From Oerskovia turbata (GTDB taxonomy: Bacteria; Actinomycetota; Actinomycetes; Actinomycetales; Cellulomonadaceae): DNA of 64,000 nt. The DNA is taken from positions 186,001-250,000 of the forward strand of contig NZ_JOFV01000008.1 in assembly GCF_000718325.1 (NCBI RefSeq). The letters run 5' to 3'. Positions 39,176-47,957 of this stretch are shown in pieces (the first letter of the stretch is position 1; every line of letters starts with the position of its first letter). The notes under the pieces were generated by a model. The model was given only the letters and a program-made list of their open reading frames with translations, was not told the DNA's origin and made no database searches. The position numbers were made by a program, and so were the translations under genes.

Positions 39176-40194
39176 GCGCAGGTCAGGCCGGTGCGCAGCG
39201 CCTCCAGGTTGGTCTGCATGACGCCAAGGTAGTCGGTCCCGTCCGTGCTCAGGCCCTCGAGCGGGTCGAGCACCGCGGCCTGGACGCCGACGTCCTGCGC
39301 GAGGGTCTGGGTGACCTTGGGGCTCGTGAGGGTCTCGAAGAAGATCGTGGTCACTCCGTGGTCGCGGATGATGTCGGCGACCTCGCGCAGCCGGGCGGGG
39401 GAGGGCTCTGCCTCGGGGTCGATCCCCGTGATCCCGACCTGCTCGAGCCCGTAGCGCTCGGCGAGGTACCCGAACGCCTCGTGCGACGTGACGAGGTAGG
39501 GGCTCGCGCAGCTCGCGAGGCCGGCCTCGTACTCGGCGTCGAGCGCGGTCAGGTCGGCCGTGAGGGCGTCCAGGTTGGCCGCGTACTCGTCGGCGCCGTC
39601 GGGGTCGACCGCGGTCAGCTCGGCCGCGACCTGCTCGGCGACCGGGACCAGGCGGGCGGGGTCGAGCCAGAAGTGCGGGTCGAGGCCCCCCTCCGAGGAG
39701 TGGTCGTGACCGTCGTCGGCGTGGTCGTCGTGCGTGGCGTGCTCGTCCTCGGCGTCGCCGCTTCCGGCGGTGGTTGACTCGCCCGGGTGCTCCTCGAGAC
39801 CCGCGGCCTGGGTCGCGTCGACGAGGTGCGCCGGGTCGCGCGCCTCGACGGCCTCGTCGACCGCTGCCTGGAAGCCGGACTGGTAGACCACGAGGTCGGC
39901 CGTGCCGATCGAGCGGGCCTGGGCGGGGGAGAGCTCGAGGTCGTGGGGTTCCGCGGCGGGCGGCGTGAGGTTGGAGACCGAGACCCGGTCGCCGCCCACG
40001 CGCTCGGCCACGAACTGCAGGGGGTAGAACGAGGCGAGCACCTGCGTGTCGCCCGTGGCGTCGCCGCCCGCGGTGTCGTCGGACCCGCCGCCGCCCGACG
40101 CGCCCCCGGAGCCGCAGGCCGTCAGGGTGAGGGCCGCCGCGAGGGCGACGGACGTGGCGAGGGCAGCGCGGGAGCGGGAGAGGTTGCGGGGCAT
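39172..40194 (-). CDS. znuA: Zinc ABC transporter substrate-binding lipoprotein
   Basis: Cluster A-I metal-binding lipoprotein. It has a signal peptide with lipobox LTACGSG, then LASFYPLQFVAERVGGDRVS, AAEPHDLELSPAQ (first metal His), a His/Asp-rich loop (THDDHADDGHDHSSEGG), DPHFWLDPARL (second His) and VTSHEAFGYLAERYG. The His-rich loop is a mark of zinc-specific members as against manganese ones. ATG 40194 is chosen; ATG 40203 and GTG 40209 are in frame and closer to the palindrome. First gene of the operon, directly under the Zur-like site. Confidence 0.94.
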   Translation of the reverse strand: MPRNLSRSRAALATSVALAAALTLTACGSGGASGGGGSDDTAGGDATGDTQVLASFYPLQFVAERVGGDRVSVSNLTPPAAEPHDLELSPAQARSIGTADLVVYQSGFQAAVDEAVEARDPAHLVDATQAAGLEEHPGESTTAGSGDAEDEHATHDDHADDGHDHSSEGGLDPHFWLDPARLVPVAEQVAAELTAVDPDGADEYAANLDALTADLTALDAEYEAGLASCASPYLVTSHEAFGYLAERYGLEQVGITGIDPEAEPSPARLREVADIIRDHGVTTIFFETLTSPKVTQTLAQDVGVQAAVLDPLEGLSTDGTDYLGVMQTNLEALRTGLTCA

Positions 40195-40209
40195 GGCATC
40201 CATCGTCAC

Positions 40210-40231
40210 TGATATTGATAACGAATGTCAA
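40210..40231 (-). promoter_or_regulatory. Zur-like operator and -35 element before znuA
   Basis: TGATATT (40210-40216) and AATGTCA (40224-40230) form an imperfect palindrome (TGA-N-ATT / AAT-N-TCA), AT-rich in a very GC-rich region. Its minus strand includes a perfect TTGACA (40231-40226) that can serve as the -35 box. A repressor bound here would cover the promoter. The link to Zur is inferred from position. Confidence 0.7.
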
Positions 40232-40274
40232 CAAGGGTCGGTGTGGCCTGGCCGACACCCCGACCGGCCGCACC

Positions 40275-40311
40275 CGCCGGCCCGACGGCGCCGCTCGCCG
40301 TCGGGCCGGCG
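40275..40311. other. Strong hairpin between divergent znuA and glyS
   Basis: Perfect 16-bp inverted repeat (GCCGGCCCGACGGCG with its complement, plus one outer C-G pair) around a five-base loop CCGCT. It lies between two divergent genes, where a terminator is not expected. It could stop a stray transcript, insulate the promoters or be a leader structure of glyS. Confidence 0.6.
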
Positions 40312-40483
40312 TCTCACCCCGTGCCGCCCGCCGCGCGCCGCCGCGCCGGGAAAGACCGAGTAGCCTGGGACGTTGGTGCCCAGGGCCCGTCCTCCTCGCA
40401 GCGACGACCGGGGCACCGGCGTCCCGCAACGTCCCGCACGAAGCCACGTGCGGGGTACGCACGATTCCCTGGAGTGATCAACT

Positions 40484-41872
40484 GTGGCCACTGCGCCTTC
40501 TCGACTCGATGCCGTCGTCTCCCTCGCCAAGCGGCGCGGGTTCGTCTTCCCCTCGGGCGAGATCTACGGCGGTACCCGGTCCGCCTGGGACTACGGGCCG
40601 CTCGGGACCGAGCTCAAGGAGAACATCAAGAAGCAGTGGTGGCGCACCATGGTCACGAGCCGTGACGACGTGGTGGGCCTCGACTCCTCGGTGATCCTCC
40701 CGCGCGAGGTCTGGGTCGCCTCGGGCCACGTCGGCGTCTTCACCGACCCGCTCACCGAGTGCCTCTCGTGCCACAAGCGGTTCCGCGAGGACCAGATGAT
40801 CGAGGAGTTCGAGGAGAAGAAGGGCCGCGCCCCCGAGGGCGGCCTCGCCGAGATCGTGTGCCCCAACTGCGGCACGCGCGGCCAGTGGACCGAGCCCCGC
40901 GACTTCAACATGATGCTCAAGACGTACCTCGGCCCCGTCGAGGACGAGTCCGGGATGCACTACCTGCGCCCCGAGACCGCGCAGGGCATCTTCGTGAACT
41001 TCCAGAACGTCGTCGGCGCGGCCCGCAAGAAGCCGCCGTTCGGCATCGGCCAGATCGGCAAGTCGTTCCGCAACGAGATCACGCCGGGCAACTTCATCTT
41101 CCGCACGCGCGAGTTCGAGCAGATGGAGATGGAGTTCTTCGTCGAGCCCGGGACGGACGAGGAGTGGCACCAGTACTGGATCGACCTGCGCACCAACTGG
41201 TACGTCGACCTCGGCATCGACCGCGACAACCTGCGTCTCTACGAGCACCCGAAGGAGAAGCTGTCGCACTACTCGACCCGCACGGTGGACATCGAGTACC
41301 GCTTCGGCTTCAAGGGCTCCGAGTGGGGCGAGCTCGAGGGCGTCGCGAACCGCACCGACTTCGACCTCAAGACGCACTCCGAGCACTCCGGCAAGGACCT
41401 CACCTACCGTGACCCGGTCACGAACGAGAAGTACGTGCCGTACGTCATCGAGCCCGCCGCGGGCCTGACGCGTTCGCTCATGGCCTTCCTCGTCGAGTCC
41501 TACCACGAGGAGGAGGCGCCCAACGCGAAGGGCGGCACCGACGTCCGCACGGTGCTCAGGCTCGACCCGCGCCTCGCGCCCGTCAAGGCCGCGGTCCTTC
41601 CGCTCAGCCGCAACGAGCAGCTCTCGCCCAAGGCGCGCGACCTGGCCGCCGAGCTGCGCACGTTCTGGAACGTCGACTTCGACGACGCCGGGGCGATCGG
41701 CCGCCGCTACCGCCGTCAGGACGAGATCGGCACGCCGTTCTGCATCACGGTCGACTTCGACACGCTCGACGACCAGGCCGTGACGATCCGCCACCGCGAC
41801 ACCATGGCGCAGGAGCGCGTCGCGCTCGACCAGGTCACCGCGTACCTGGCAGCGCGCCTCCTCGGCGCCTGA
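40484..41872 (+). CDS. glyS: Glycyl-tRNA synthetase (dimeric class II type)
   Basis: Charges tRNA-Gly. The 462 residues are the single-chain dimeric form of Gram-positives and eukaryotes, not the two-chain form. It starts [20 protein letters not shown] and [21 protein letters not shown] zinc-ribbon-like insert has CLSCHKRF and CPNCGTRG. The class II core contains [20 protein letters not shown] (motif 2) and the anticodon domain begins near residue 360. GTG start with GGAG nine bases upstream. No T-box leader was recognised. The transcript probably ends at the 63-bp palindrome, which here is followed by TTTTT. Confidence 0.97.
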   Translation: MATAPSRLDAVVSLAKRRGFVFPSGEIYGGTRSAWDYGPLGTELKENIKKQWWRTMVTSRDDVVGLDSSVILPREVWVASGHVGVFTDPLTECLSCHKRFREDQMIEEFEEKKGRAPEGGLAEIVCPNCGTRGQWTEPRDFNMMLKTYLGPVEDESGMHYLRPETAQGIFVNFQNVVGAARKKPPFGIGQIGKSFRNEITPGNFIFRTREFEQMEMEFFVEPGTDEEWHQYWIDLRTNWYVDLGIDRDNLRLYEHPKEKLSHYSTRTVDIEYRFGFKGSEWGELEGVANRTDFDLKTHSEHSGKDLTYRDPVTNEKYVPYVIEPAAGLTRSLMAFLVESYHEEEAPNAKGGTDVRTVLRLDPRLAPVKAAVLPLSRNEQLSPKARDLAAELRTFWNVDFDDAGAIGRRYRRQDEIGTPFCITVDFDTLDDQAVTIRHRDTMAQERVALDQVTAYLAARLLGA

Positions 41873-41889
41873 CGCACGGACTGATCTAC

Positions 41890-41952
41890 CGCTGAGTGCG
41901 GAGTTCTTGCGCGACACGCCCGGCGTGTCGCGCAAGAACTCCGCACTCAGCG
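41890..41952. repeat. 63-bp near-perfect palindrome, copy 2
   Basis: Same 31-bp arms as at 34079-34141 with a central C in place of G, so it equals the reverse complement of copy 1. It starts 17 bases after the glyS stop and is followed at once by TTTTT (41953-41957), which makes it an excellent intrinsic terminator for glyS. Copy 1 lacks the T-run. Confidence 0.92.
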
Positions 41953-41990
41953 TTTTTCGGCATCCGGGGTGATGGTGGGAGGATGGGCCG

Positions 41991-43202
41991 GTGACCCTCC
42001 CCACCCTTTCCGACGCCACGCGTGCGCCCGAGACCCCGGCGCCCGCAACCGGACACGTGCTGCCGCCCCTGCGGATCGGGCCCCACGTCGTCGAGACCCC
42101 CGTGGTCCTGGCCCCCATGGCGGGCGTGACCAACGCCGCCTTCCGCCGGCTGTGCCGCGAGCACGGCGCGGGCCTGTACGTCGCCGAGATGGTGACCAGC
42201 CGCGCGCTCGTCGAGCGCAACGAGGAGTCGCTGCGCATCGTCACGTTCGAGGACGACGAGAAGACCCGCTCGGCCCAGGTCTACGGCGTGGACCCCGCGA
42301 CGGTCGGCGCCGCGGTCACGATCATCGCGGGCGAGGACCGGGCTGACCACGTCGACCTCAACTTCGGTTGCCCCGTGCCCAAGGTCACGCGCAAGGGCGG
42401 CGGCTCGGCGCTGCCGTGGAAGCGGGACCTGTTCACCTCGATCGTGCGTGCCGCGGTCAAGGCCGCCGAGCCGTACGGCGTGCCCGTCACGATCAAGATG
42501 CGCAAGGGCATCGACGAGGACCACCTGACGTACCTCGAGGCCGGACTCATCGCCCAGCGCGAGGGTGTCGCGGCCGTGGCCCTGCACGCGCGGACCGCCG
42601 CCGACTACTACAGCGGCACCGCGGACTGGTCGGCCATCGCGCGCCTCAAGGAGACCGTGACCGAGATCCCGGTCCTCGGCAACGGTGACATCTGGTCGGC
42701 CGAGGACGCCGTGCGCATGGTGCGAGAGACGGGGTGCGACGGCGTCGTCGTCGGGCGCGGGTGCCAGGGGCGGCCCTGGCTCTTCGCGGACCTGGCCGCG
42801 GCCTTCTCCGGCTCGGACGCGCGCGTGACGCCCGGGCTGCGTGAGGTCGCCGAGACCGTCTACCGCCACGGCGAGCTCATGATCGAGTACTTCGGCGGGG
42901 ACGAGGGCAAGGGCATGCGCGACCTGCGCAAGCACATGGCCTGGTACCTCAAGGGATACGCGGTGGGTGGCGAGGCGCGTCAGGGCCTCGCGATGGTCTC
43001 GACCCTCGAGGAGCTGCGCGGCAAGCTCGACGCGCTCGACCTCGACCAGCCCTACCCGGGCGAGGCCGCCGAGGGGCAGCGCGGACGCGCGGGGTCGCCC
43101 AAGAAGCCCCACCTGCCGTACGGCTGGCTCGACTCGCGCGAGCTCTCCGAGGAGTTCGAGGAGAAGCTGCGCGAGGCCGAGCTGAGCGTCTCCGGCGGCT
43201 GA
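41991..43202 (+). CDS. dusB: tRNA-dihydrouridine synthase
   Basis: Flavoenzyme that reduces uridines in the tRNA D-loop. The FMN-binding barrel shows VVLAPMAGVTNAAFRRLC, AQVYGVDPA, the catalytic-Cys segment NFGCPVPKVTRKGGGSALPW, VTIKMRKGID, ALHARTAADYYSG and VLGNGDIWSAEDA. The C-terminal tRNA-recruiting domain has HMAWYLKGYAVGGEARQGLA. At 403 residues it is longer than E. coli DusB, mostly through an N-terminal Ala/Thr extension and the C-terminal part. GTG at 41991. It is just after the palindrome that ends glyS and ends itself at a 54-bp palindrome. Confidence 0.94.
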   Translation: MTLPTLSDATRAPETPAPATGHVLPPLRIGPHVVETPVVLAPMAGVTNAAFRRLCREHGAGLYVAEMVTSRALVERNEESLRIVTFEDDEKTRSAQVYGVDPATVGAAVTIIAGEDRADHVDLNFGCPVPKVTRKGGGSALPWKRDLFTSIVRAAVKAAEPYGVPVTIKMRKGIDEDHLTYLEAGLIAQREGVAAVALHARTAADYYSGTADWSAIARLKETVTEIPVLGNGDIWSAEDAVRMVRETGCDGVVVGRGCQGRPWLFADLAAAFSGSDARVTPGLREVAETVYRHGELMIEYFGGDEGKGMRDLRKHMAWYLKGYAVGGEARQGLAMVSTLEELRGKLDALDLDQPYPGEAAEGQRGRAGSPKKPHLPYGWLDSRELSEEFEEKLREAELSVSGG

Positions 43203-43214
43203 CGACCCGGCAGT

Positions 43215-43268
43215 CATGACGACGGCCCGGTGCCGGAGGACGTCCTCCGGCACCGGGCCGTCGTCATG
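43215..43268. terminator. Bidirectional terminator, 54-bp perfect palindrome
   Basis: Arms CATGACGACGGCCCGGTGCC... and its exact complement, 27 bp each with no unpaired centre, between the convergent dusB and GH13 genes. It can terminate both transcripts. Confidence 0.85.
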
Positions 43269-43297
43269 CGGGCCGTCGAGCCGCCAGTGCTACCGGG

Positions 43298-45103
43298 TCA
43301 CGCGCGGAACCACACCGTGGTGTCCGCTGGGACGCGGACCTGCGGGTCGGCGCTGCGGTCGGTGACCGTCGGGCCGCTCTCGACCAGGACCTGCGTGCCG
43401 CGGGGCAGGACGACGGGCTCGGAGCCCAGGTTCGCCAGGACGACCACGTCACCGTTGCGGAACGCGATGACGTCCGTGGAGTTCGCGTAGGCGTCGACCC
43501 AGGCGAGCGAGCCCGCGCCGAGGTTCTCGGCCTTGCGGATCTCGAGCGCGGCCTTGTACATCTCGAACGTCGAGCCGGCGACGCCGTACTGCGCGTCGGC
43601 CGCGAGGGTCCTGTACGACTCGGGCTGGGGGAGCCAGGTCTTGCCCGTGGGGCCGAACCCGAGACCCGGGGCCTCTGCCTCCCAGGGGAGCGGCACGCGG
43701 CAGCCGTCGCGACCCGCCTCGGCGCCCTCGGTGCGGAAGAATGCGGGGTCCTCGCGGACCTCGTTCGGGAGCGAGGTGTGCTCGGGCAGGCCGAGCTCCT
43801 CGCCCTGGTACAGGTACGAGCTGCCCGGCAGGCCGAGCATGAGCAGGCTCGCGGCGCGGGCGCGGCGCAGACCGAGCTCCTCGTCGGGCTGGGGCTCGTG
43901 CGCGAAGATCCCGTTGGGGCGCAGGCCCGGCTCGGCGAGGCCCAGGCGCGAGGGGTGGCGCACGACGTCGTGGTTCGACAGGACCCACGTCGTGGGTGCG
44001 CCGACCTCGTCGGACGCGTCGAGCGAGGCCGCGACGACCGCACGCAGCGGGGCCGCGTCCCAGGCCGTGGTGAGGAACGAGAAGTTGAAGGCCTGGTGCA
44101 TCTCGTCGGGGCGCACGTAGCGGGCGAGGCGCGAGAGCGGCTCGACCCAGGCCTCGGCCACGAGGGCGCGGTCGCCGTCGTACTCGGCGAGGACCTTGTG
44201 CCACGCGCGGTAGATGTCGTGCACGCCGTCCTGGTCGAACATGGGGCCCGAGTTGCCGGCGCCGGTCGAGCCGTCCTCGGGGGCGCCCGTGTCGGTGCCC
44301 TCGACCATCGAGACGGTGCCGTCCCAGTCGGGCAGGCCGTCGGCCTTGACCATGCCGTGCGCGACGTCGATGCGGAAGCCGTCCACGCCCTTGTCGAGCC
44401 AGAAGCGCAGGACGTCCTCGAACTCGGCGCGGACCTCGGGGTTGGTCCAGTCGAGGTCGGGCTGGGTCGAGTCGAACATGTGCAGGTACCACTGACCGGG
44501 CACCTCGCCCTCGGCGCCGGTCACGACGTGCGCGTCGGCGCCCGCGGTCACGCGGGTCCAGGCCGGGCCGCCGAAGATGGACTGCCAGTTGTTGGGGGGC
44601 AGCTCGCCGTTCTCGCCCTTGCCCTCGCGGAAGAGGTAGCGAGCACGTGCGGGGGAGCCCTCGGGCGCGGCGAGGGCTTCGACGAACCAGGCGTGCTGGT
44701 CCGAGGTGTGGTTCGGGACGACGTCGACGATCACGCGGATGCCCATGCCGTGCGCCGTCGCGAGCATCTCGTCGAAGTCGGCGAGCGTGCCGAACAGCGG
44801 GTCGACGTCGCGGTAGTCGGACACGTCGTAGCCGGCGTCCTTCTGCGGGGACCGGTAGAAGGGCGAGAGCCAGACGGCGTCGATCCCCAGGGCCTTGAGG
44901 TGCGGCAGGCGGGCGGTCACCCCGGGCAGGTCGCCGATCCCGTCACCGTTGCCGTCCGCGAAGGAGCGCGGGTAGACCTGGTAGATCACGGCGTCGCGCC
45001 ACCACTCGCCGGGGCCTTCGTGGGCCGCGTGGACGAGCTGGGTGGCGGTGAGCGCCGTGGCGGAGTCGACCTCGGTCGGCGCGGTCGAATCGATACGAGA
45101 CAT
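43298..45103 (-). CDS. GH13 alpha-glucosidase (oligo-1,6-glucosidase-like)
   Basis: Intracellular GH13 enzyme releasing glucose from maltodextrins; no signal peptide. The 601 residues start at WWRDAVIYQVYPRSFADGNG. Conserved region I is DVVPNH, region II GFRIDVAHG with the nucleophile Asp, region III ALVAEAWVEP with the acid Glu, and region IV VLSNHDVVRHP with the third Asp. The DGNGDGIGDL loop is typical of oligo-1,6-glucosidase and alpha-glucosidase subfamilies. It is downstream of lacI and has an AAGCGCTT palindrome 200 bases before its start, so it is likely induced with malEFG. Confidence 0.92.
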   Translation of the reverse strand: MSRIDSTAPTEVDSATALTATQLVHAAHEGPGEWWRDAVIYQVYPRSFADGNGDGIGDLPGVTARLPHLKALGIDAVWLSPFYRSPQKDAGYDVSDYRDVDPLFGTLADFDEMLATAHGMGIRVIVDVVPNHTSDQHAWFVEALAAPEGSPARARYLFREGKGENGELPPNNWQSIFGGPAWTRVTAGADAHVVTGAEGEVPGQWYLHMFDSTQPDLDWTNPEVRAEFEDVLRFWLDKGVDGFRIDVAHGMVKADGLPDWDGTVSMVEGTDTGAPEDGSTGAGNSGPMFDQDGVHDIYRAWHKVLAEYDGDRALVAEAWVEPLSRLARYVRPDEMHQAFNFSFLTTAWDAAPLRAVVAASLDASDEVGAPTTWVLSNHDVVRHPSRLGLAEPGLRPNGIFAHEPQPDEELGLRRARAASLLMLGLPGSSYLYQGEELGLPEHTSLPNEVREDPAFFRTEGAEAGRDGCRVPLPWEAEAPGLGFGPTGKTWLPQPESYRTLAADAQYGVAGSTFEMYKAALEIRKAENLGAGSLAWVDAYANSTDVIAFRNGDVVVLANLGSEPVVLPRGTQVLVESGPTVTDRSADPQVRVPADTTVWFRA

Positions 45104-45305
45104 GGAGTACAGGTCCTCACTGTGCGGGGTGTGGCGGGGTGCTGCGAGCTCTGGGTGCCGCCGGGGCGTCGCACCGGCTGCGGTGCGACGGTCCGAGCGG
45201 GGATCCGGGCGCGAGGCGCCCCGGGAACACCGGAACGGCGACGAGGCACCGGAACGGCGACCGGGGTGCGACAGGAGGACTGCCGCGTCGAGCCGTCGTC
45301 CGAGT

Positions 45306-45317
45306 GTAAGCGCTTAC
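45306..45317 (-). promoter_or_regulatory. LacI-type operator upstream of GH13 gene
   Basis: GTAAGCGCTTAC is a perfect 12-bp palindrome in the 216-bp gap between lacI and the alpha-glucosidase. It shares the AAGCGCTT core with the palindrome at 46485, as expected for two sites of one LacI-family repressor. Confidence 0.75.
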
Positions 45318-45319
45318 GG

Positions 45320-46378
45320 CTAGGGGTTGTCGAGTCGAGCGCTCGGCGCGGCGCCCGTCGATCCGCGCACGATCAGCTCCGGCTGGAACAGCAGCTCCGA
45401 GCGCGGGGCCCGCTCTCCGGAGATCTCCGTGAGCAGCGCGCTGATGGCCGCCTGTCCCATCGCGGCGACCGGCTGGCGCACGGTCGTGAGCGGCGGGTCG
45501 GTGAACGCGATGAGCGGGGAGTCGTCGTAGCCGACGACCGACACGTCCTCGGGGACGCGCAGCCCGCGCGACCGTGCGGCACGGATGGCGCCGAGCGCCA
45601 TGAGGTCCGAGCCGCACACGATCGCGGTGTGCCCCGAGTCGATGAGCTCACCGGCCGCGGCCTGCCCGCCCTCGACCGTGAAGAGCGTGACCACGATGTG
45701 CTCGGAGGCCCGGTCGGTGTCCTCGATCAGCCCGTGCCGCACGAGGGCGTCCGCGAAGCTCGCGAGCTTGCGCTGAGCCGGGACGAAGCGTCCCGGACCG
45801 ATCGCGAGACCGATCCTGCGGTGGCCCAGCGACTGCAGGTGACGGACCGAGAGCTCGACGCTCGCGACGTCGTCGGGCGAGACGAACGGGGCGTCCACGC
45901 CCGGCGCGTAGCCGTTGACCAGCACGATGGGCATGCCGCGGCTGCGCAGGCGCTCGTAGCGCTCGTGGCTCGCCTGGGTGTCGGCGTGCAGGCCCGAGAT
46001 GAAGACGATGCCGTCGACCGCGTGGTCGAGCAGCATCTCGACGTACTCGTCCTCGGTGGTGCCGCCCGGTGACTGCGTGCACAGCAGGGGCGTGTATCCG
46101 TGCTCCGAGAGCAGCGACTCGACGACCTGGGCGAACGCGGGGAAGACGGGGTTCGTGAGCTCCGGGACGATCAGTCCCACCAGGCCGGCCGACCGGTTGC
46201 GGAGCTTCTCCGGGCGTTCGTACCCGAGGAGGTCGAGTGCGGCGAGGACGGCCTGGCGCGTCTCGCTCGCGACGCCGACCTTGCCGTTGAGGACGCGCGA
46301 GACCGTCGCAGTGCTGACGCCGGCCTGCTCGGCCAGATCTGTGAGACGGGTACGCACGTGGGGGAGTGTAGGGGACAC
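45320..46378 (-). CDS. LacI-family maltodextrin regulator
   Basis: Sugar-responsive repressor, 352 residues. The helix-turn-helix and hinge read LTDLAEQAGVSTATVSRVLN at about residue 12, then the periplasmic-binding-type effector domain (LVGLIVPELTNPVFPAFAQV to SVVGYDDSPLIAFTDPPLTT). GTG at 46378 has GAGGAGG four bases upstream; GTG 46357 is an alternative just before the HTH. It is divergent from malE, with two palindromes in the shared region, and lies upstream of a GH13 gene, so control of maltodextrin uptake and breakdown is the natural role. The effector sugar is not known. Confidence 0.9.
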   Translation of the reverse strand: MSPTLPHVRTRLTDLAEQAGVSTATVSRVLNGKVGVASETRQAVLAALDLLGYERPEKLRNRSAGLVGLIVPELTNPVFPAFAQVVESLLSEHGYTPLLCTQSPGGTTEDEYVEMLLDHAVDGIVFISGLHADTQASHERYERLRSRGMPIVLVNGYAPGVDAPFVSPDDVASVELSVRHLQSLGHRRIGLAIGPGRFVPAQRKLASFADALVRHGLIEDTDRASEHIVVTLFTVEGGQAAAGELIDSGHTAIVCGSDLMALGAIRAARSRGLRVPEDVSVVGYDDSPLIAFTDPPLTTVRQPVAAMGQAAISALLTEISGERAPRSELLFQPELIVRGSTGAAPSARLDNP

Positions 46379-46459
46379 CGGACCTCCTCGTCCTGGTTGC
46401 TCGCGGGCTGGATGTCGCAGTCCCGGAGGCGGTGCGCGATGAGCTGTTTCACCGTGATG

Positions 46460-46473
46460 TGCAATGCGTTGCA
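46460..46473. promoter_or_regulatory. Palindrome in the lacI-malE region
   Basis: TGCAATGCGTTGCA: five-base inverted arms TGCAA/TTGCA around TGCG, 12 bases before the AAGCGCTT palindrome. It may be a second operator half-site pair or belong to another regulator. Confidence 0.5.
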
Positions 46474-46484
46474 TGAAAGTTACC

Positions 46485-46496
46485 GCAAGCGCTTGC
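46485..46496. promoter_or_regulatory. LacI-type operator between lacI and malE
   Basis: GCAAGCGCTTGC is a perfect 12-bp palindrome, about 100 bases from each of the divergent starts of lacI and malE. Same AAGCGCTT core as at 45306. Typical of LacI-family sites. Confidence 0.78.
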
Positions 46497-46595
46497 ATCA
46501 TGGCTACCCGGCATCGTACGGTCGTCCCCATCAGGGCCGAGGACGGCAGGTTCGCCACCCTCGGCTGACATCTCGAATGCTTGGGAGTGACTCAG

Positions 46596-47825
46596 ATGCG
46601 ACGGAGCATCCTTCTTGCCGCAGCGCTCGGCACCACGCTGGCGCTCACAGCCTGCTCCGGCGGCGGTAGCGGAGACGACCCGACCACGGGGTCCGAGGAC
46701 ACGGCCGGCTCGACCGGTGCGCTGACGGTCTGGGTCGACGAGACCCGCCAGGCCGCGGTCACCGACGCGGCGAAGGCCTTCGAGACCGAGACCGGCACCA
46801 CGGTCGAGGTCGTCCTCAAGAACTTCGACGACATCCGCGCGGACTTCCTCGCGCAGGTCCCCACGGGCAAGGGCCCCGACATCACGGTCGGCGCGCACGA
46901 CTGGCTCGGCGAGTTCACGACCAACGGTGTCGTCGCACCGCTCGAGCTGGGCGACAAGGCCGCCGAGTTCGAGAAGGTCTCGATCGAGGCCTTCACGCAG
47001 GACGGACAGGTCTACGGCCTGCCCTACGCGACCGAGAACATCGCCCTCATCCGCAACACCGCGCTCGCACCGGCAGCACCCGCCACGTGGGACGAGGCCG
47101 TCGCCGCCGGTCAGGCCGCCGGGACCAGGTTCCCCATCCTCGTCCAGTCGGACGGCGCCGACGGGGACCCCTACACCCACTACCCCCTGCAGACCTCGTT
47201 CGGCGCCCCGGTGTTCACGCAGAACGACGACGGCTCCTACAGCTCCGAGCTCGCGATGGGCGGCCCCGAGGGGCAGGCCTTCGCGACGTGGCTCGGCGCG
47301 CAGGGCGCAGCCGGCACGCTCAGCCAGGACACGACGTACGACATCGCGGTCGAGGCCTTCAAGAACGGCGAGTCGCCCTTCATCGTCGGCGGCCCGTGGA
47401 TGATCGAGTCGTTCGAGGGTCTGAACCTCGCGATCGACCCGATCCCCAGTGCCGGTGGCCAGGCCGCCCAGCCGTTCGTGGGCGTCCAGGGCTTCTACCT
47501 GAGCAACCAGAGCAAGAACGCGCTCGTCGCCAACGACTTCCTCGTCAACTTCCTCTCGACCGAGGAGGCCCAGACGGCCCTGTACAAGGCGGGCAACCGT
47601 TCGCCGGCCCTCACCGTCTCGGCCGACAAGGCCGCCGCGGAGGACCCGATCATCGCCGGCTTCCGTGCCGTCGGTGCCGACGCCCTGCCCATGCCCTCCA
47701 TCCCCGAGATGGCGTCCGTGTGGAGCTTCTGGGGCGTGACCGAGGCAGCGATCGTCGGCGGCGCCGACCCGATCACCACCTGGGACAAGATGATCGCCGA
47801 CATCCAGGCAGCGATCGGTTCCTGA
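46596..47825 (+). CDS. malE: Maltodextrin ABC transporter binding lipoprotein
   Basis: Extracellular solute-binding protein of the MalE cluster, 409 residues. The signal peptide (RRSILLAAALGTTLALTAC) ends in lipobox LTAC|S, then a Gly/Ser/Asp linker. The mature domain shows LTVWVDETRQAAV, TGKGPDITVGAHDWLGEF, QVYGLPYATENIALIRN, GGPWMIESFEG and the late MASVWSFWG. ATG at 46596 follows GGAG by nine bases; an in-frame codon at 46581 lies on that site. First gene of malEFG-GH13; no ATPase is encoded nearby, so a shared MsiK/MalK-type ATPase elsewhere must power it. Confidence 0.94.
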   Translation: MRRSILLAAALGTTLALTACSGGGSGDDPTTGSEDTAGSTGALTVWVDETRQAAVTDAAKAFETETGTTVEVVLKNFDDIRADFLAQVPTGKGPDITVGAHDWLGEFTTNGVVAPLELGDKAAEFEKVSIEAFTQDGQVYGLPYATENIALIRNTALAPAAPATWDEAVAAGQAAGTRFPILVQSDGADGDPYTHYPLQTSFGAPVFTQNDDGSYSSELAMGGPEGQAFATWLGAQGAAGTLSQDTTYDIAVEAFKNGESPFIVGGPWMIESFEGLNLAIDPIPSAGGQAAQPFVGVQGFYLSNQSKNALVANDFLVNFLSTEEAQTALYKAGNRSPALTVSADKAAAEDPIIAGFRAVGADALPMPSIPEMASVWSFWGVTEAAIVGGADPITTWDKMIADIQAAIGS

Positions 47826-47957
47826 TCACCTGACACCCTGGCCGTGGCGCCCCACCGGGCGCCACGGCCGCGGGTCGTCGGCGCACCCCGCACGAGCGGC
47901 GCTGCGCCAGCCCCATGACGCGGGCCGGTACCCGTGTCGCACGACTACGGAGGCTCG

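Noticed and set aside
40232..40483. T-box riboswitch before glyS
   Set aside because: No T-box motif (TGGNACCGCG) or antiterminator was found; only a hairpin at 40275 and a normal ribosome site.
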